This document shows, piece by piece, positions 29,559 through 35,252 of a DNA stretch of 35,252 nucleotides. The translations under genes and the position numbers were made by a program. The notes beneath the pieces are model-generated. The model worked only from the letters and a program-made list of their open reading frames with translations, made no database searches and was not told the origin of the DNA. The stretch is taken from contig JANXME010000127.1 of the NCBI GenBank assembly GCA_025354785.1, positions 1 through 35,252 on the forward strand. The letters run 5' to 3'. The stretch is from Actinomycetes bacterium (GTDB lineage Bacteria > Actinomycetota > Actinomycetes > Nanopelagicales > Nanopelagicaceae). Each line of letters starts with the position of its first letter. The first letter of the stretch is position 1.

Positions 29559-29795
29559 GTGTCAAACAAAACCTTTACCTTCATAGATTTTTTTTCGGAT
29601 GTAATGAAAACCGATTCAATTGATGTTCGCGATCGTCTCAACTGGTCCCGCCAGCTTTGGCACTATCATACAAAAAGTTTTCACTATCCGTCTGATAAAC
29701 TAATAAAAACTCTATCGAAAACCTTTAAGATCGCATCCAATGAAATGATAGAAATTCTCATAGAATGGCTGAAGACTTGCAAAAACATAAAGTAG
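29559..29795 (+). CDS. Small hypothetical protein, first of a two-gene + strand island
   Basis: 78 residues from a GTG start downstream of the candidate promoter at 29501-29529; an internal ATG near 29602 is an alternative. The sequence is helical with aromatic and basic clusters (RLNWSRQLWHYHTKSFHYPS; KLIKTLSKTFKIASNEMIEI). No family is recognised. It overlaps the following gene by 31 bases in another frame. The island is transcribed against the surrounding minus-strand genes, so it may be early or regulatory. Confidence 0.55.
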   Translation: MSNKTFTFIDFFSDVMKTDSIDVRDRLNWSRQLWHYHTKSFHYPSDKLIKTLSKTFKIASNEMIEILIEWLKTCKNIK

Positions 29796-30034
29796 ACATA
29801 GAGGACCTTCCTTGTTGGTCTTCTGAAAGAGACTTGTTTGCTGCTGTTCTTTCAAGAGCCATTTCCGACCTACTAGTAGATGAGGAAAGGCTCAGGGCTA
29901 TTAGATGGATAAAAAGCAATAAAAAAAGCGGAAAGTATCTAACCTTTTTAGATGTTTGCGAAACACTCGATCTAGACCCATACGAGTTAAGAAAAACAAT
30001 TGCTCGCGGGCCCATCAAAATCATTCCGCGGTGA
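29765..30034 (+). CDS. Small phage protein of unknown function, possibly regulatory
   Basis: 89 residues. ERDLFAAVLSRAISDLLVDE, RAIRWIKSN, then LTFLDVCETLDLDPYELRKT and a short basic tail match a small family frequent in Gram-negative phages, where the C-terminal half looks like a helix-turn-helix of the 'F-x-x-V-C-x-x-L-x-L-D-P-x-x-L-R' type. I know no demonstrated function. It runs tail-to-tail with the signal-peptide protein on the other strand, overlapping by 14 bases. Confidence 0.65.
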   Translation: MAEDLQKHKVDIEDLPCWSSERDLFAAVLSRAISDLLVDEERLRAIRWIKSNKKSGKYLTFLDVCETLDLDPYELRKTIARGPIKIIPR

Positions 30035-30338
30035 CTGCGCTTTTAATCATTGAAATCTTATTATCGTACTGCTTAATCCGACTCTGATACTCGATATCAT
30101 TAAGATACGCTAAATATAACGCTTGTTGACATTCGGCTATCGTAATCGTTGATGCTAGAACGGTTTTACCATTTTTATCAGTTTGAATCTTCTGAGATAA
30201 AAGCTTTTGATTAATAGTTTCTGCCGCGGTCTCTGCCTTCCATTCATCATATTGTTTACTAATTTTACTATAGCCCCACACCGACGAGGGTATGAGGCAT
30301 AGAGCTGATACTGCAAATATTGATAATTCTTTTTTCAT
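30021..30338 (-). CDS. Exported or membrane-anchored protein, inner-spanin-like candidate
   Basis: 105 residues. An N-terminal hydrophobic segment (ELSIFAVSALCLIPSSVWGY) acts as a signal anchor or signal peptide. The rest is a helical, charged, coiled-coil-like periplasmic body (ISKQYDEWKAETAAETINQK; QALYLAYLNDIEYQSRIKQY). It is translationally coupled to the upstream lipoprotein (TAATG). One membrane-anchored coiled-coil protein beside a small lipoprotein is the plan of inner and outer spanins that fuse the two membranes at lysis. The family match is not certain. Confidence 0.45.
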   Translation of the reverse strand: MKKELSIFAVSALCLIPSSVWGYSKISKQYDEWKAETAAETINQKLLSQKIQTDKNGKTVLASTITIAECQQALYLAYLNDIEYQSRIKQYDNKISMIKSAVTAE

Positions 30339-30505
30339 TAGTATTTTACTCCCTTAACGCTTGCAGTTCTAAATGATTCAGTGATCGTATTGTCATCTAT
30401 CCCTGTTTTTCCGTGATACCCTAACTCCATTTTTACGCTACACCCACTACATGCCCAAACGATTCCTATCCACATTAGTCCACTAATAATTACGCCTAAT
30501 CTCAT
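30338..30505 (-). CDS. Small lipoprotein-like protein, outer-spanin-like candidate
   Basis: 55 residues; the ATG has AAGGA about 9 bases upstream. A short hydrophobic signal (LGVIISGLMWIGIVW) ends in ACSGC, where Cys19 or Cys22 could be lipidated; the surrounding residues fit the lipobox only loosely. The mature part is short (VKMELGYHGKTGIDDNTITE). Its stop overlaps the next gene's ATG. Its size and lipoprotein character support an o-spanin, but Lys/Gln enrichment usual for that family is lacking. Other small phage lipoproteins, for example superinfection-exclusion proteins, are alternatives. Confidence 0.5.
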   Translation of the reverse strand: MRLGVIISGLMWIGIVWACSGCSVKMELGYHGKTGIDDNTITESFRTASVKGVKY

Positions 30506-30560
30506 AACATTTTTCCTTTTTTAACCTTAAAGCCTAATTGCTCTAAAACTTTATTAAAAC

Positions 30561-30737
30561 CTATTCACAATGTTGGCACTTGCCGTTTTTAAATTCGCCT
30601 TTATATTCCCAAGATTCACACCGCGTGCATTGAACAATCCACCCGCTATCAATGACATGCTCTATAATGCACTCCATCAGTCCCGGCTTATCTTCTATGA
30701 TATCTTCAGCGATTTTTAATAAATTATGCTTTTCCAT
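30561..30737 (-). CDS. Small zinc-ribbon-like protein
   Basis: 58 residues from ATG 30737, nine bases after GGAG; ATG 30743 is three bases from that site and an alternative. A helical N-terminus (LLKIAEDIIEDKPGLMECII) is followed by a C-terminal ribbon with C-T-R-C and C-Q-H-C pairs (VQCTRCESWEYKGEFKNGKC). No family name is certain. Such small ribbons in phages often bind nucleic acid or host proteins. It lies in the same minus-strand operon as the lipoprotein pair. Confidence 0.55.
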   Translation of the reverse strand: MEKHNLLKIAEDIIEDKPGLMECIIEHVIDSGWIVQCTRCESWEYKGEFKNGKCQHCE

Positions 30738-30750
30738 TTTCATATTCTCC

Positions 30751-30957
30751 TTAAAATTCGGTAAAACTTTCAATTTGAAAATTAATCATTTCCTGATATT
30801 GCTTGTAAGCTTCATCAAGGATTGTGTTTAATTTTCCAAGTGATAAAAGGTCATAAGTTGATGGGCAAGTATCTGCCGCCCTAAGTTTTTTTACTCGCTT
30901 ATCCAATGATTTTACGATTCCCATAACTTCCGCGAATGCGTCATCTGATAATTCCAT
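30751..30957 (-). CDS. Small helical protein, first gene of the operon leaving the switch region
   Basis: 68 residues with a strong AAGGAG seven bases before the ATG. It is all-helical, with a coiled-coil-like N-terminus (AEVMGIVKSLDKRVKKLRAA) and an amphipathic C-terminus (LNTILDEAYKQYQEMINFQI). No family is recognised. It is the first gene after the minus-strand promoter at 31008-31036, so it would be among the earliest products and under control of the divergent regulator. Confidence 0.6.
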   Translation of the reverse strand: MELSDDAFAEVMGIVKSLDKRVKKLRAADTCPSTYDLLSLGKLNTILDEAYKQYQEMINFQIESFTEF

Positions 30958-30983
30958 TTTTTGTCTCCTTAGTCGTTTTTGTT

Positions 30984-31002
30984 AATCAGTTGTTACCTGA
31001 TT
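30984..31002. promoter_or_regulatory. Small inverted repeat at the start of the minus-strand transcript
   Basis: AATCAG (30984-30989) and CTGATT (30997-31002) are a perfect 6-bp inverted repeat with a 7-base spacer. It sits at or just after the expected start of the minus-strand transcript. It may be an operator or a leader hairpin. Confidence 0.4.
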
Positions 31003-31007
31003 TAAGG

Positions 31008-31036
31008 AGTATCGAACTAGTTGTAGGTTTAGTCAA
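31008..31036 (-). promoter_or_regulatory. Minus-strand promoter facing the regulator gene
   Basis: Read on the minus strand, TTGACT (31036-31031) and GATACT (31013-31008) are 17 bases apart. The start would lie near 31001, about 44 bases before the ATG at 30957. It forms a divergent pair with the + promoter at 31085-31113, as in phage genetic switches. Confidence 0.6.
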
Positions 31037-31067
31037 GTCTTTTTTATCAACTAATTACTTTTATTTT

Positions 31068-31087
31068 CAAGGTGTTTTACTACCTTG
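31068..31087. promoter_or_regulatory. Inverted repeat overlapping the regulator promoter, candidate operator
   Basis: CAAGGT (31068-31073) and ACCTTG (31082-31087) form a perfect 6-bp inverted repeat with an 8-base spacer, giving 14 bases between half-site centres. The right half overlaps the -35 of the + promoter. That is the arrangement of a repressor operator for an HTH dimer such as the protein encoded next to it. Confidence 0.6.
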
Positions 31088-31113
31088 ACCTATTAGACCA
31101 TTATTACTATACT
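31085..31113 (+). promoter_or_regulatory. Strong promoter for the leaderless HTH regulator
   Basis: TTGACC (31085-31090) and TATACT (31108-31113) with a 17-base spacer. The expected transcription start, six to seven bases after the -10, coincides with the A of the ATG at 31120. This gives a leaderless message, as known for lambda cI from PRM. Confidence 0.75.
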
Positions 31114-31119
31114 TGTATT

Positions 31120-31368
31120 ATGGAACAACAACAAAAGCAGAAACCAATAAAAACCATAGAGGATTTCCTAGACACCGTTAAGGGCGGATATAAGGAGCTT
31201 GAAAGGGTAACTGGGGCCACTTTTTGGTCAATTGCTCAGTGGAAAAGAAAAGGCATCCCCTCAGACTATTGGAAAGCCCTTGCAAAGGAATACCCCATTA
31301 CTATATCAGAACTGTTTTATATTTCTGAGCGGGCGAAGGATTCTTTTAAATCTTCTCAGAAAAGTTAA
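31120..31368 (+). CDS. Cro/CI-like helix-turn-helix regulator
   Basis: 82 residues from ATG 31120. An upstream ATG at 31072 would lie before the promoter's own start and is rejected. The HTH is GGYKELERVTGATFWSIAQWKRKGIPSDYWKALA, with the recognition-helix pattern ATFWSIAQWKRKGIP typical of small Cro/YdaS-like phage repressors. The rest is a short C-terminal helix. The strong promoter, leaderless message and nearby inverted repeat suggest that it regulates itself and the divergent operon. No integrase accompanies it, so a full lysogeny system is not shown. Confidence 0.8.
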   Translation: MEQQQKQKPIKTIEDFLDTVKGGYKELERVTGATFWSIAQWKRKGIPSDYWKALAKEYPITISELFYISERAKDSFKSSQKS

Positions 31369-32159
31369 TCTAAAAACTCTAAGCATCCATCGATATTTTG
31401 AATAGTGTCTTTTTCTGACTTCATTAGTGGACACTTACTTTTTGCATCGCACCACTTACACCAGTCGCCTTTTTTAAATTCTCTAGGCGTTATCCCTATT
31501 ACTTGATAGATAGCTTTTTCAGCCCCTCTTGTTAAGACTCCTATCCACGCCATTAAATCAGCGTGGGTATAGTTAAAACCCCTAACGGGTTTATCAATCC
31601 TTGGCTGGTAGATTGAAACTTCAACGGAATCTAGTAATACGCCGGGCTTTTGTTCTTGCGCAGTTTTAATAAGCGCTGCGCCGTAGTAAGACAATTGTGG
31701 ATTATTTAACGCCTCAACTGGAGTTTTTCCGTATTTAAGATCAATGACTTTTCCATGATAGGCGCCGTCTTTAATGCCTACCATAACCACGTCAGCTGTT
31801 CCCCACATGTTTAAATCTTTATACAGGGTGAGTTTTTTTTCTATTCTGATAATCGGTTCTTTATCAAATTCCTTAGCCTTACCTTGAACAAAGCTAATGT
31901 ATTTTTTAATGTTTAAAAACATTTCTTCAGGAATTTCAGTCATAACCTTATCAGTCTTTATTTCTAAAATCTCTGATAAGACAATCTCTGCCACCTCATG
32001 CGCTTTAGTCCCTTCCTCGGCATAAATAGAGGTTCTCTTAGGGACTTCTCGACATAGCGCGACACTTCCCGAACAGTTTAACCACCTATGCGAACTACTT
32101 GCCGAGCATAGGGCATGGCCCCTTGAGCCATGCCGTACTATTTTTTTTATATCATTCAT
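31365..32159 (-). CDS. DUF2800-type RecB/Cas4-like nuclease
   Basis: 264 residues. The N-terminal HALCSASSSHRWLNCSGSVA is the DUF2800 opening signature. A PD-(D/E)xK core follows: WGTADVVMVGIKDG with Asp, then HGKVIDLKYGKTPVEA with D-x-K, then QLSYYGAALI with the YGxA motif. Four Cys (one at NCSGS and the CKWCDAKSKC set) suggest a Cas4-like iron-sulfur cluster. The family sits in phage replication modules next to DUF2815 and SNF2 helicases and is thought to resect DNA ends. It is the last gene of the block, convergent with the regulator, overlapping by 4 bases. Confidence 0.85.
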   Translation of the reverse strand: MNDIKKIVRHGSRGHALCSASSSHRWLNCSGSVALCREVPKRTSIYAEEGTKAHEVAEIVLSEILEIKTDKVMTEIPEEMFLNIKKYISFVQGKAKEFDKEPIIRIEKKLTLYKDLNMWGTADVVMVGIKDGAYHGKVIDLKYGKTPVEALNNPQLSYYGAALIKTAQEQKPGVLLDSVEVSIYQPRIDKPVRGFNYTHADLMAWIGVLTRGAEKAIYQVIGITPREFKKGDWCKWCDAKSKCPLMKSEKDTIQNIDGCLEFLD

Positions 32160-32161
32160 GA

Positions 32162-32785
32162 TTAAAAATGATCATTTTCGTTATCGGTAGACTCTTCTTC
32201 ATTCGAGAATTGATCCTGGGGGTTCCCGGAATCTCCACCGAACGATTCGCCGCCACCAAGTATTTGAACGTTTTTAAGATTAAGACTAACACCTTTACTG
32301 CCAGCTTTATCATAGGTAAAAATCCCTAAAGATAACCTTGCATTTTGACCACCATAAATCAATTCAGGATCGTCGATAGTAAGCTTAGGGTTTGGCCCGA
32401 CAATTGTTGGACGATAATCAGTCTTTGCCTTTAAATACCAATAGCCCGGGTATTTCTCTTCGTCATCTCCATCTCTTAGTGGCGGATGCTTTAAGGTACT
32501 TAAAGACTTAAATTTCCCCGGAAATTTTGCATTAAGCGCACTCATGCACGCATCTTGTATTTCTGAAATATCCTTAGTTTTTTCTATTAAAAAAGTTGTC
32601 TCATATTTATCACTTGGATAAGAGCCACCACTATTTCTTTCGAGTAAGTGCGGGTAAGACAATCTACCCTTAGGGGTGATAATTGTCTGAGTATTTTTAA
32701 CGTCCTTAACATCTTTCTCATCTTTTGCGTTTTTTGTTTCCTCTGTTGGTTTTCTCTCTTGTGTCATTTTTTTCTGTATAGTCAT
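32162..32785 (-). CDS. DUF2815 single-stranded DNA-binding protein
   Basis: 207 residues. TPKGRLSYPHLLE, then KYETTFLIEKTK, FKSLSTLKHPPLRDGDDEE, YWYLKAKTDYRPTIVGP and YGGQNARLSLGIFTYD are the order of blocks in the DUF2815 ssDNA-binding OB-fold family. An acidic tail (NEEESTDNENDHF) resembles SSB tails that recruit partners. The N-terminal 30 residues are a charged low-complexity segment. It is two bases from the DUF2800 gene, so the nuclease and ssDNA-binding protein are co-expressed. Confidence 0.85.
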   Translation of the reverse strand: MTIQKKMTQERKPTEETKNAKDEKDVKDVKNTQTIITPKGRLSYPHLLERNSGGSYPSDKYETTFLIEKTKDISEIQDACMSALNAKFPGKFKSLSTLKHPPLRDGDDEEKYPGYWYLKAKTDYRPTIVGPNPKLTIDDPELIYGGQNARLSLGIFTYDKAGSKGVSLNLKNVQILGGGESFGGDSGNPQDQFSNEEESTDNENDHF

Positions 32786-32801
32786 TTTAGTCCTTTTATT
32801 T

Positions 32802-34043
32802 TTAGTTAATTCCCATAACCTTATTTATGTTTTGTTGTTTCTTTAAAACGGCAGAGGTTATCCGCTCGTCTAAAGAATTTTCAATAATAAGATAATGAGA
32901 TCTGGTTACGCTTTTTTGCGTTATTCTAAACACGCGTCCTTCGGCCTGTTCATTAATAGAAGGCACAAAATCGCACTCAACGAAAATCACATCTTGGGCT
33001 TTTGTTAATGTGATTCCAGTACTAGCCGCGTGAAGGGATGCTAAAAAAACTTTATACTTTCCGTCTTGGAATTCATCGACAATTTTTTGTCGTTCAGAAA
33101 CATCGGTATCCCCTCGAAGCATACAGTTGGTAACGCAGTTAGCATCTAATTTTTCCTTTAATCCACTTAAAACATCCATGTGGTGCGCAAAAACTACACA
33201 ACACTCAACCTCTTTTAATAGGTTTTTAATATATTCAGTTGAGGAAAATATTTTCGATAGTGCGTGCCGTCTCCAAATTGATTTAATTTCTGGGGTTAAA
33301 TCTTCAGTATCACACCCGTTGTATTTATTCACATCATCATACGATAAACCTCCGTGATGAAATTGAGGTTCAATCGGAACGGTTTGTCGCACTAAGGGGG
33401 GCAATTGTCCAATTGTTTCACTTCTTTTTCGCCGAATCATAAAAGACTCTTTGGCAATTCGTCCCAATTGCTCAAGGTTTTTAGAGCCATTATAGTTTAC
33501 TCCCCAGGGAGTTTGTTGCCGAACACAATAGGTGTTAATAAATTTCCGTTTATCCCCGAAATTTTTCTCATCAAGTTTTGCAAAAAGGGGCCAAGCTTCT
33601 ATCGCTCTTCCGTTCGGAAGGGGGGTTCCAGTTATTGCTATGTGGTGGCGGGCGTTTCTCCAGTAAAAATCTAAACAAGCAAAAGTTCTTTGAGACTTAG
33701 GGTTTTTTAAGTAATGCGCCTCATCCAGTATGAGGACATCAACCTCAAAGAAACACTCTAACCCAATTGCCGGGGTTTTTAATTGCCCTGCCGCTTCATA
33801 GCTCATGACAATTAAAGAGAACTCTTTAGAGCTCCATTTTCTAAACTCTCGTTTCCAATTTTCTTTCAGTGAGGCAGGGCAAATAACTAAAACTGATTCA
33901 GCACCTAGACTTTCAGCCGCTAGAATTGCCTGACAAGTTTTTCCCGCCCCTGGGTGATCAGCTAATAAGACATTTTTTCTTTCTTTTATTAACTTGATGC
34001 CTTCTATTTGATAGGGGAATAATTTCAGATTATTTAAGGTCAT
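32802..34043 (-). CDS. SNF2-family DNA helicase/translocase
   Basis: 413 residues with the full SF2 set: LFPYQIEGIKLI, Walker A DHPGAGKTCQ, LVICPASLKENWKREF, DEAH in VLILDEAHYLKNP, ITGTPLPNGRAIEAWPLF, and a C-terminal domain with VVFAHHMDVLSGL, ASTGITLTKAQDVIFVE and NEQAEGRVFRITQ (motif VI, Arg finger). Length and motifs fit SMARCAL1-like phage helicases that remodel forks. It is the first gene of the minus-strand replication block, diverging from the primase gene across the 111-bp region at 34044-34154. All catalytic motifs are intact. Confidence 0.9.
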   Translation of the reverse strand: MTLNNLKLFPYQIEGIKLIKERKNVLLADHPGAGKTCQAILAAESLGAESVLVICPASLKENWKREFRKWSSKEFSLIVMSYEAAGQLKTPAIGLECFFEVDVLILDEAHYLKNPKSQRTFACLDFYWRNARHHIAITGTPLPNGRAIEAWPLFAKLDEKNFGDKRKFINTYCVRQQTPWGVNYNGSKNLEQLGRIAKESFMIRRKRSETIGQLPPLVRQTVPIEPQFHHGGLSYDDVNKYNGCDTEDLTPEIKSIWRRHALSKIFSSTEYIKNLLKEVECCVVFAHHMDVLSGLKEKLDANCVTNCMLRGDTDVSERQKIVDEFQDGKYKVFLASLHAASTGITLTKAQDVIFVECDFVPSINEQAEGRVFRITQKSVTRSHYLIIENSLDERITSAVLKKQQNINKVMGIN

Positions 34044-34090
34044 GTTTTAAAGAGTTAGTAGAGTTTTAAAGAGTTAATAGAGTTTAGTAG
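34044..34090. repeat. 19-bp tandem repeats in the helicase-primase divergent region
   Basis: Two 19-base units starting at 34044 and 34063 (GTTTTAAAGAGTTAGTAGA and GTTTTAAAGAGTTAATAGA) differ at one position and are followed by a partial third copy (GTTTAGTAG, 34082-34090). They lie directly upstream of the SNF2 helicase start and could be binding sites for a regulator or replication protein, or a promoter-proximal control element. Confidence 0.65.
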
Positions 34091-34120
34091 TTGCAAGCAC
34101 AAAATCTTTATTGCATATTA

Positions 34121-34130
34121 AGACTAGTCT
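34121..34130. promoter_or_regulatory. Palindrome AGACTAGTCT in the primase promoter region
   Basis: A perfect 10-bp palindrome 25 bases before the primase ATG. Poor promoter-like hexamers lie on both sides, so it may be an operator for the divergent replication operons. Its size alone gives limited support. Confidence 0.35.
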
Positions 34131-34154
34131 GTAAACACAAATATTAAAAAAAAT

Positions 34155-35252
34155 ATGTCAAACTCCACTAACTCGAAAAGTTTAGCCATTTCCTCGTCTT
34201 TAGTTCTTGATTACGCAAAAAAATATATCAATGCCGGCTTTTCTGTTCATCCCTGTAGGGGAAAAATCCCTAAGATATCTCGTTGGCAAGAAAAAACTCT
34301 CACCCTTAGTGAGTTTAAATCTTACTACAAAGAAGGGGACAATATCGGGGTAGTGATGGGGCAAAAATCCCTTATGGTTTGCGTTGATATTGATCCCAAA
34401 AATGGTGGTTTGGACTGGTACAATGCTTTAAAAGACGATTTAGGAAATCCTTTAGTTGAGGTTACAGGTTCTGGGGGCCTTCATTTATATTATAAATATC
34501 CAATTGGTGTAGATTCGATTCAGAGTAAATTGTCGTTTGTGCCAGGGGTCGATATTCTAGCAGACGGTGGGAAACAAGTTGTAACGGCCCCGAGTATTCA
34601 TGATTGCGGCGGGGAATACGTAATTAACGATTTTTATACCCTTCTTGATGTGTACGATTATGCAGACACTTTCCCCACTTGGTTACTTAAGAGCCTTTCA
34701 ACGGGGAAATACCTACCGAAACAAAGTTTTGAGATTCCTACCTTAAGTTCGGAGTCTTTGGCCATTAACTTGGCAATTGATAGGATTAAAGATTTCCCCC
34801 CTGCTATTCAAGGTAGAGCCGGTGACACTCAGACATTTAAAGCTGCTTCTCTTTTATGGGACTTAGGACTCACTCACAAAGAGGCATTAAATGTACTTAT
34901 GGAGCACTACAACCCAAGGTGTATGCCCTCATGGTCTGAGGGTGATATTAAAAAAAAGATTATCAATGCTTATAAATACACCACTAAACCGTTCGGGACA
35001 GAGCTTCCCGAAAATCAGTTTGAGGTTGAAACGCCTCTAGAAATGTTAGAGCCTAAAGAGTTTAAAGCTTCTGAAATTTCTAAGGAATCCAAGGCACCTT
35101 TGGGGCAAAAGCCTAAAAAAAAACTAGATAGTATTAACATTAGGGATTTTAGGCATTCGCTTGTTAAGCCTAAAGAGCACTTAATTGGTCCTTTTGTTCG
35201 TCAAGGACTTTCAATGGTTTACGCACCGCCTGGCGTAGGGAAAACACATTTT
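34155..35252 (+). CDS. Primase-polymerase part of the primase-helicase (continues at position 3)
   Basis: The frame is open from ATG 34155 to the window end (366 residues), reaching Walker A APPGVGKTHF at 357-366. The N-terminal domain is a bifunctional Prim-Pol: PCRGKIPKISRWQ, then the catalytic VDID (Asp78 and Asp80), then TGSGGLHLYYKYP with His110 and PGVDILADGGKQVVTAPS. A PriCT-like helical domain follows (AGDTQTFKAASLLWDLGLTH; PSWSEGDIKKKIINAYKY). Together with the helicase part at 3-1076 this makes a 634-residue protein that primes, and possibly synthesises, at the origin. No strong Shine-Dalgarno precedes the ATG; A-rich sequence does. Confidence 0.88.
   Translation, partial: MSNSTNSKSLAISSSLVLDYAKKYINAGFSVHPCRGKIPKISRWQEKTLTLSEFKSYYKEGDNIGVVMGQKSLMVCVDIDPKNGGLDWYNALKDDLGNPLVEVTGSGGLHLYYKYPIGVDSIQSKLSFVPGVDILADGGKQVVTAPSIHDCGGEYVINDFYTLLDVYDYADTFPTWLLKSLSTGKYLPKQSFEIPTLSSESLAINLAIDRIKDFPPAIQGRAGDTQTFKAASLLWDLGLTHKEALNVLMEHYNPRCMPSWSEGDIKKKIINAYKYTTKPFGTELPENQFEVETPLEMLEPKEFKASEISKESKAPLGQKPKKKLDSINIRDFRHSLVKPKEHLIGPFVRQGLSMVYAPPGVGKTHF
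34984..35252. repeat. Right copy of the terminal overlap (matches 1-269)
   Basis: This is the second copy of the 269-bp end overlap, offset by 34,983 bases, which gives the probable genome unit length. Relative to the left copy it has 7 synonymous codon changes and 5 amino-acid changes (V to I, T to S, T to A, S to P, F to L). That pattern fits two related phage strains better than random sequencing error. Confidence 0.9.

Noticed and set aside
31072-31119. An upstream start for the HTH regulator giving 16 extra residues
   Set aside because: The stretch would lie across the -35 and -10 hexamers and before the expected transcription start. The ATG at 31120 matches the promoter geometry.
1-35252. 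tRNA or rRNA genes
   Set aside because: I saw no cloverleaf with conserved T-arm GTTCGA-like sequence and no long rRNA-like stretch; a tRNA scan would be decisive.

Overview
The window looks like one complete genome of a short-tailed (podovirus-like) double-stranded DNA phage of a Gram-negative host. The evidence is the gene order: a P22/Sf6-type small terminase, large terminase, portal, scaffold and coat protein, then a gp4-like tail adaptor, a gp10-like tail hub, and a run of Gln/Gly-rich putative ejection proteins ending in a lytic transglycosylase. The host is not identifiable by reading. The Gram-negative inference rests on signal peptides, a lipoprotein and the muralytic virion protein. 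The first 269 bases recur at the far end (34984-35252) with 13 substitutions, so the genome unit is about 34,983 bp, circular or circularly permuted, and the two ends come from slightly different alleles. One primase-helicase gene is split across the ends (34155-35252 continuing into 3-1076).

Layout on the + strand: C-terminal part of the primase-helicase (3-1076); an unusual 240-bp array of inverted GTCAACC/GGTTGAC iterons (1082-1321); a small gene; terminase subunits (1772-4717); two tiny genes; portal, scaffold and coat (5068-10008); accessory head or decoration genes separated by two clear terminators (10038-12528); large fibre-like proteins (12532-16151); tail adaptor and hub (16152-20092); putative ejection proteins (17382-25770); and two small membrane-type proteins (25767-26277).

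Layout on the - strand (26274-34043): a J-domain/Lar fusion, a phospholipase-A2-like protein, a secreted 360-aa protein, a VRR-type nuclease, a two-helix membrane protein, small unknown genes, a spanin-like pair, and a recombination/replication block (DUF2800 nuclease, DUF2815 ssDNA-binding protein, SNF2 helicase). Two short + strand islands sit inside this region: a pair of small genes (29559-30034), and a leaderless helix-turn-helix regulator (31120-31368) facing a divergent promoter. No integrase and no family A or B DNA polymerase was seen, so replication probably relies on the primase-polymerase/helicase plus host enzymes.

The most striking element is in the large terminase. It carries a 327-residue class 1 intein in its C-terminal nuclease motif. 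Inside the intein a complete HNH homing endonuclease (3868-4512) is encoded in a different reading frame, so about 645 bp are read in two frames: one frame keeps the intein continuous, the other makes the nuclease. The terminase also has Glu-Gln where Walker B normally has Asp-Glu. The second strongest element is the iteron array next to a helicase that itself ends in a helix-turn-helix, a candidate origin and initiator pair.
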